DNA of 64,000 nucleotides from Pseudorhodoplanes sp. (GTDB taxonomy: Bacteria > Pseudomonadota > Alphaproteobacteria > Rhizobiales > Xanthobacteraceae). Positions 59,966 through 64,000 of the stretch are shown here, piece after piece (positions within the stretch are counted from its first letter, which is position 1; each line of letters opens with the position of its first letter). The translations under genes and the position numbers were made by a program. A model generated the notes under the pieces. The model did no database searches, was not told where the DNA came from, and was given only the letters and a program-made list of their open reading frames with translations. The stretch lies in contig JAVSMS010000001.1 of NCBI GenBank assembly GCA_032027085.1, forward strand, positions 4,069,730-4,133,729. The letters run 5' to 3'.

Positions 59966-60733
59966 CTAAAGGCCAACGCTGCCTTGCATGAGGCCGCCGT
60001 CTGCGAAAATGGTCGTGGCGGTTAGATAGCTCGCGCCATTGCCGGCGAGGAAGCCAACCACGCTGGCGATCTCCTCAGGGCGCGCCATGCGCCCGAGCGG
60101 AATTGCGGCGTTGAGCCGATTGAGCTTGGCCGGATCGTCCATCGTGCTGAGGTTGATCGGCGTCGCCACCGCGCCCGGGCCCACACCGACAACCAGAATG
60201 CCGTGGGGTGCGAGTTCTACTCCGGCGGTGCGGGTGAGCATCCGCATCCCGCCTTTCGACAGACAATAGGGGGCGTTGCCGGGCATCGGCCAGTCCTCAT
60301 GCACCGATGTAATGTTGATGATGCGGCCGCCCCCACCCTGCTTGATCATCTGCTTTGCAGCGATCTGTGTGCCGAAGAACGCGCTCTTGAGATTGACCTC
60401 CAGGACGCGCTCATACTGATCCTCGGTGGTATCGAGGACCGAGGTGCGGGTTTCGATACCCGCATTGTTGACCATGATGTCCAGCCGCCCGAATTTACTG
60501 ACGGCAGTGTAGACCAGCTTCTGCAGGTCGGCGACCTTGCTGATGTCGGCTTCGACGCCAACGGAGCGAGCGCCCAGCTTTCCGACCTCTCGCTCCAGCG
60601 CCTCCGTCGCCTCCGGGTGAACCACATAGTCGATGACAACGGCGGCACCTTGTCGTGCCAGCTCAAGAACAATCGCCTGACCGATTCCACTATTGCCGCC
60701 AGTGACGATCGCGACCTTGTTCTGCAACGACAT
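59966..60733 (-). CDS. Short-chain dehydrogenase/reductase
   Basis: A 255-residue NAD(P)-dependent SDR: nucleotide motif TGGNSGIGQAIVLELARQG, NNAG in IMVNNAGIETRTS, catalytic Ser in INITSVHEDW, Tyr/Lys in APYCLSKGGMRML, and the C-terminal GFLAGNGASYLTATTIFADG. It resembles glucose-1-dehydrogenase-type SDRs. ATG 60733 starts the domain. It is divergent from the GMC oxidoreductase and may share its regulatory region. Confidence 0.92.
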   Translation of the reverse strand: MSLQNKVAIVTGGNSGIGQAIVLELARQGAAVVIDYVVHPEATEALEREVGKLGARSVGVEADISKVADLQKLVYTAVSKFGRLDIMVNNAGIETRTSVLDTTEDQYERVLEVNLKSAFFGTQIAAKQMIKQGGGGRIINITSVHEDWPMPGNAPYCLSKGGMRMLTRTAGVELAPHGILVVGVGPGAVATPINLSTMDDPAKLNRLNAAIPLGRMARPEEIASVVGFLAGNGASYLTATTIFADGGLMQGSVGL

Positions 60734-60910
60734 GCGTGGCGCTCCATCTGGCGGGTCGTGTCGTAACGGGACACGCGTTACGGCCACTTGCGAAAGACAA
60801 AACTACGCATTGGAGATAGGATCGGCAACCTTGCTATCGTCCGGACTTCCGGGATTTTGCCTGCGCCTTTGACGCGGCGCGCTGGTCTGCTCTTGATGGC
60901 GGAGAGAACC

Positions 60911-62338
60911 ATGACGGCGAAACATGATGTGATCATCATCGGCAGCGGCGCGGGCGGCGGCGGCGTCGCCTATCAACTGGCGACGGCCGGCAAGCAAGTG
61001 CTCCTCATCGAGCAGGGTCCGTTTCTTCCACGCAACGCTTCCACGCTGAGCGTCAGACAGGTGTTCGTGGACGGCGTATTCAAGAACCATACCGTTTGGC
61101 GCGACGGAAACGGAGGCGAGTTCGTCCCCGGCGAGTTCTACAACGTGGGCGGAAAGACCAAATGGTACGGTGCGGTGCTGCTCCGCTTCCGGCCCGTCGA
61201 GTTCGAGGCCGAGCCGGACTTTGACTTGCTGGGCTGGCCGTTCGGCTACGAGGAGCTCGAGCCCTATTACGATCAGGCGAGCGAACTTCTCAGGATCACC
61301 ACGTTCAGGAACGAACCCGAACTCCAGGCATTGCTCGACAGGATCACGACCGCCGATCCGGGCTGGAAACTCGAGCCGCTGCCGCTCGGCCTGTCGAAGG
61401 ACGTTCTCTCCAATCCGGAGGAGGCGAAGCATTTCGACGGGTTTGCGTCGCCCTCAGGCTACAAGTCGGATTCGGAACGCAACCTGATCGACCACATTCG
61501 GGACAAGCCGAATTTCAGGCTCATCGCCGGCGTTCCGGTGTCCGAGCTTGTTGCCGAGCCAAGCGATCCGCGCAGAATCATCGGTGTGAAATGCGCCGAC
61601 GGCTCGGCGCATGAAGCGGAAGCAGTCGTGCTGGCCGCCGGTGCCATGACAAGCCCGCGCATTCTCCAGGACTATCTCCGTGCGAGTGGACTCACGCTGC
61701 CATGCAGCGACCTGGTGGGCGCAAATTTCAAGATGCACCTCAACTCGGCGGTGCTCGGCTTCTCGCCGTTCAAGGACGAAGATGTGCTGCGCAAAACGGC
61801 CATCCTTTTTAACGACAGGTTCCCGCATTCCTCGATCCAGTGTCTCGGCTGGATCGACGGCGAGCTTCTCGCCACGCAGGTGCCGCCGGAGATGCCGCGC
61901 TTTCTCGACGGATTCCTCGGCCAGCGCGCAATCGGGTTCTGGGCCACCACGGAGGACTCCTCCACTCCACATAACCGCATCATCTCAGGCGGCCCGGGCG
62001 GGCAACCGGTCATGGATTACAGCCTCGACCGCATGGAGACAGCGAGGAAAGAGCACAAAGCGCTGGTCGATGCCTGGATCGACCGCCTGCTGCACGCGGG
62101 CCTGGTCGGCTTCAAGAAATACATGGGCATGGCGGGCACTGCGCATGCGCTGGGCAGCATGGTGACCGGCAGCGATCCCAGGACATCGGTGATCGACCCG
62201 CACGGCAAGGTCCACGGTATGCAGGGCCTCTATGTCGGCGACGGCAGCGCACTGCCGCGCGCAAGTCGGGTCAATCCATCGCTGACCATCTATGCCTGGG
62301 GCCTGCGTTTGGGCGACCATCTTGCCGCTGTCGGGTAA
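60911..62338 (+). CDS. GMC family FAD-dependent oxidoreductase
   Basis: A 475-residue flavoprotein. FAD-binding HDVIIIGSGAGGGGVAYQLA at the N-terminus, then ATAGKQVLLIEQGPFLPRNA; AEAVVLAAGAMTSPRILQDY; and the C-terminal GMC_oxred_C block with GTAHALGSMVTGSDPRTSVI and LYVGDGSALPRASRVNPSLT. Probable alcohol or sugar oxidation; acceptor unknown. ATG 60911 has GGAG upstream. Confidence 0.92.
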   Translation: MTAKHDVIIIGSGAGGGGVAYQLATAGKQVLLIEQGPFLPRNASTLSVRQVFVDGVFKNHTVWRDGNGGEFVPGEFYNVGGKTKWYGAVLLRFRPVEFEAEPDFDLLGWPFGYEELEPYYDQASELLRITTFRNEPELQALLDRITTADPGWKLEPLPLGLSKDVLSNPEEAKHFDGFASPSGYKSDSERNLIDHIRDKPNFRLIAGVPVSELVAEPSDPRRIIGVKCADGSAHEAEAVVLAAGAMTSPRILQDYLRASGLTLPCSDLVGANFKMHLNSAVLGFSPFKDEDVLRKTAILFNDRFPHSSIQCLGWIDGELLATQVPPEMPRFLDGFLGQRAIGFWATTEDSSTPHNRIISGGPGGQPVMDYSLDRMETARKEHKALVDAWIDRLLHAGLVGFKKYMGMAGTAHALGSMVTGSDPRTSVIDPHGKVHGMQGLYVGDGSALPRASRVNPSLTIYAWGLRLGDHLAAVG

Positions 62339-62442
62339 GGCGCCGTCTCCGCTTCAGCCCGTCGAGAGCGCTAAAATTGCCTTGTTGTTCTGCCAACAAA
62401 GACATCGCCCTGCCGCGCACCAACCAGGATCGAGAGGCGCGA

Positions 62443-62775
62443 ATGAGCAGCCTCGATGAACTCAAAAGAACCATCCGCCGCAACAAGCTCTTGGGCATGT
62501 GGGCGGCCGAAAAGCTGGGACTTTCCGATACGGACGCAGAGGCGTATTCGGATGCCCTTGCTGTGGGCACACTCGATCCCGAAGGCGGCGACGTGTTCGG
62601 CAAGGTCCGGAAAGACTTTGACGCAGCCGGCATCGTGCAGACGGACGAGCAAATCCTTGCGGTCATGACCGAACTTCTGCTGCAGGCCGACAACCAGGTC
62701 AGATCTGGAGACTGCTCCGGCGCCGCCGCGCTTGCGATCGTGCGCAATCTCACGTCGCGTTCCGGCGCGTCATAA
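62443..62775 (+). CDS. DUF1476 protein, short paralogue of ATP synthase zeta inhibitor
   Basis: A 110-residue protein. The family core is clear: RRNKLLGMWAAEKLGLSDTD, AYSDALAVGTLDPEGGDVFG and KVRKDFDAAGIVQTDEQILA. In Paracoccus and relatives the zeta subunit blocks reverse F1-ATPase turnover through an N-terminal inhibitory segment of about 19 residues. Here only about 12 residues precede the conserved RRNKLLG, so that segment is missing or replaced. ATG 62443 was chosen; no upstream start adds family sequence. It overlaps the terminase tail by 6 nt. Confidence 0.85.
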   Translation: MSSLDELKRTIRRNKLLGMWAAEKLGLSDTDAEAYSDALAVGTLDPEGGDVFGKVRKDFDAAGIVQTDEQILAVMTELLLQADNQVRSGDCSGAAALAIVRNLTSRSGAS

Positions 62776-64000
62776 CGTCCTGATCCGCGGCCCCTGCCCC
62801 GCCCCGAAGCTCAGATGCGTCACCGCCCAGACCAGCGCATCGAGCCGGTCGGGCGAGCAGCCGGACGACAAACCATCGAGCCCGAAATCGCACATCTCGT
62901 CTTCGAGTTCGGGAAACGATCCCGCATGCTTCACCTTGCCCTGCTCGTACAGGGCCGCGACCGGCTCGGCGCGCAGCCATTTTCCCCGCTTCGCGTGCAC
63001 CGCGGTCACCGGCACCGTGCGATCCTGTTCGGAAATCACCGCGCGCACCATGTCGCCGCCCTGGTTGACCTCGACCACCAGCGCGTCGGCCGAAAGCCGC
63101 CGCCACAGCGCGATCGCCTTCGCCGCCCACTGCGCGGGCGACAGCCCCGACGCGCTCTCGTCGGCGATCACATAAATCAGTCCGTTCTCCGCGCGCCCGG
63201 CGGCCACGAGACCACAGGCGTCGGCGCCCTTGCTTGACGACGCCGGCGGGTCGACCGCGACCACGATGCGCGCAAGCTGCGGCGCCGCATTCACCCGCGC
63301 CGCTTCGATCAGCGCGCGCGGCCACAGCGCGTCCGGCCGGTCCTCGATCAGCTCGCCGAGAATCTCCTGCCGTCCCAGCCGCGTGCCCTGATAGCGTTGC
63401 AGGATCGTGTCGACAAAGGCCGGCGCCAGAAAGCGGGCATTGTCGTGCGTCGTCGCCCGCGTCACCGCCGTGCGCGGATCGGCGATCAGCTTCTTCAGGA
63501 GCGGGATCGGCCGCGGCGTGGTGGTGATCACCTGCCGCGGCCGTTCGCCAAGGCGCAGTCCGAATTGCAGCATGTCGAAGGTTGCTTCGGCATGACGCCA
63601 CTTGGCGAGCTCGTCGAGCCAGGCCGCCTCGAATTGCGGCCCGCGCAGGGAGTCGGGGTCGTCGGCGGAGAAGGCGGAGGCCACCGATCCATTCGGCCAC
63701 TCGAAACGTTTGCGCTGCTGCATCCAGCACGGGGCGGGCCAATAGGGATTGACGCGCGACAGCCCCGAGATGCCTTCGATCATGATCTCGCGCACGTCAT
63801 GCGCGTCTTCGCCGATGATCGCGATGTGCCGGTGCTCGCGTTCGGCGAAGGGCGGAAGTCCGAGCGCCTGCGCCGTCACCCATTCCGCGCCGGCGCGGGT
63901 CTTTCCGGCGCCGCGTCCGCCCAGCAGCAGCCAGGTCAGCCAGGGCGCATCGATTGATGGCGGCCTCTGGTGACGATGCGCGAGCACATCCCACTTGCGC
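62770..64000 (-). CDS. GTA/HK97-type large terminase (gp2), 5' end cut by window edge
   Basis: At least 410 residues of the DNA-packaging motor. The ATPase Walker A is TWLLLGGRGAGKTRAGAEWV, and an acidic Walker B-like WLDELAKWRHAEA follows. The C-terminal nuclease region is IVVAVDPPASSSKGADACGL, ADALVVEVNQGGDMVRAVIS and SPDRLDALVWAVTH. The frame stays open past 63987 to the window end, so the start is outside. Expected neighbour portal is displaced by inserted genes. Confidence 0.93.
   Translation of the reverse strand, partial: RKWDVLAHRHQRPPSIDAPWLTWLLLGGRGAGKTRAGAEWVTAQALGLPPFAEREHRHIAIIGEDAHDVREIMIEGISGLSRVNPYWPAPCWMQQRKRFEWPNGSVASAFSADDPDSLRGPQFEAAWLDELAKWRHAEATFDMLQFGLRLGERPRQVITTTPRPIPLLKKLIADPRTAVTRATTHDNARFLAPAFVDTILQRYQGTRLGRQEILGELIEDRPDALWPRALIEAARVNAAPQLARIVVAVDPPASSSKGADACGLVAAGRAENGLIYVIADESASGLSPAQWAAKAIALWRRLSADALVVEVNQGGDMVRAVISEQDRTVPVTAVHAKRGKWLRAEPVAALYEQGKVKHAGSFPELEDEMCDFGLDGLSSGCSPDRLDALVWAVTHLSFGAGQGPRIRTL

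Noticed and set aside
33315-64000. Interpretation as an ordinary temperate prophage
   Set aside because: No integrase, repressor/Cro pair, replication genes or attachment repeats are visible, and the gene set and short tape measure match gene transfer agents instead. Sequence beyond the right edge could still change this.

Overview
The window is GC-rich bacterial DNA of alphaproteobacterial type, most likely Hyphomicrobiales (Rhizobiales) close to the Bradyrhizobium/Xanthobacteraceae branch. The support is the imuA-imuB-dnaE2 cassette behind a GTTC-N7-GTTC LexA box, the cytochrome c maturation block next to a DegP protease, a two-component pair and glnE, a feuNPQ-like locus, a DUF1476 protein, and a gene cluster resembling the Rhodobacter-type gene transfer agent (GTA).

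Region 1 (1-33 kb) is housekeeping-like chromosome. It holds indolepyruvate:ferredoxin oxidoreductase (iorA and the start of iorB, behind a perfect palindrome) and the SOS mutasome imuA-imuB-dnaE2. These are followed by a cation diffusion facilitator, a zinc alcohol dehydrogenase, a decayed TctC-type binding protein, aminopeptidase N, a MaoC-like protein and a PleC-like PAS histidine kinase. A leftward run follows: ccmI-ccmE-ccmF-ccmH, degP, response regulator, histidine kinase, glnE. Beside it lie a large unknown protein, a glycine-zipper lipoprotein and a feuN/feuP/feuQ-like signalling operon.

Region 2 (33.3-64 kb) is a GTA/HK97-type particle cluster read on the minus strand. From right to left the order is large terminase (cut by the window edge), portal, small genes, prohead protease, major capsid, connector (gp6), head closure (gp7), tail terminator (gp8), major tail protein (gp9), gp10, tail chaperone, short tape measure (gp11), gp12, gp13, NlpC/P60 peptidase (gp14), giant tip protein (gp15), DUF2793 protein, a frameshifted alpha/beta hydrolase, a GH108 endolysin and a 3-TM GTA holin. 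Apart from the hydrolase, these particle genes keep open frames. The cluster is nevertheless split by unrelated genes: 5.7 kb of metabolic genes between terminase and portal, a LuxR/PAS regulator and small genes between portal and protease, a protease/MgtC/membrane-protein group between capsid and connector, and a Cys-rich protein between gp11 and gp12.

This region is also studded with at least five families of palindromic repeats placed at gene borders, one of which supplies the last ten codons of gp14. Several intrinsic terminators lie between particle genes on the coding strand, including a tandem pair directly in front of the endolysin. A 23-bp tandem repeat lies just upstream of the portal gene. 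No tRNA, rRNA, CRISPR array, IS transposase or integrase was seen.
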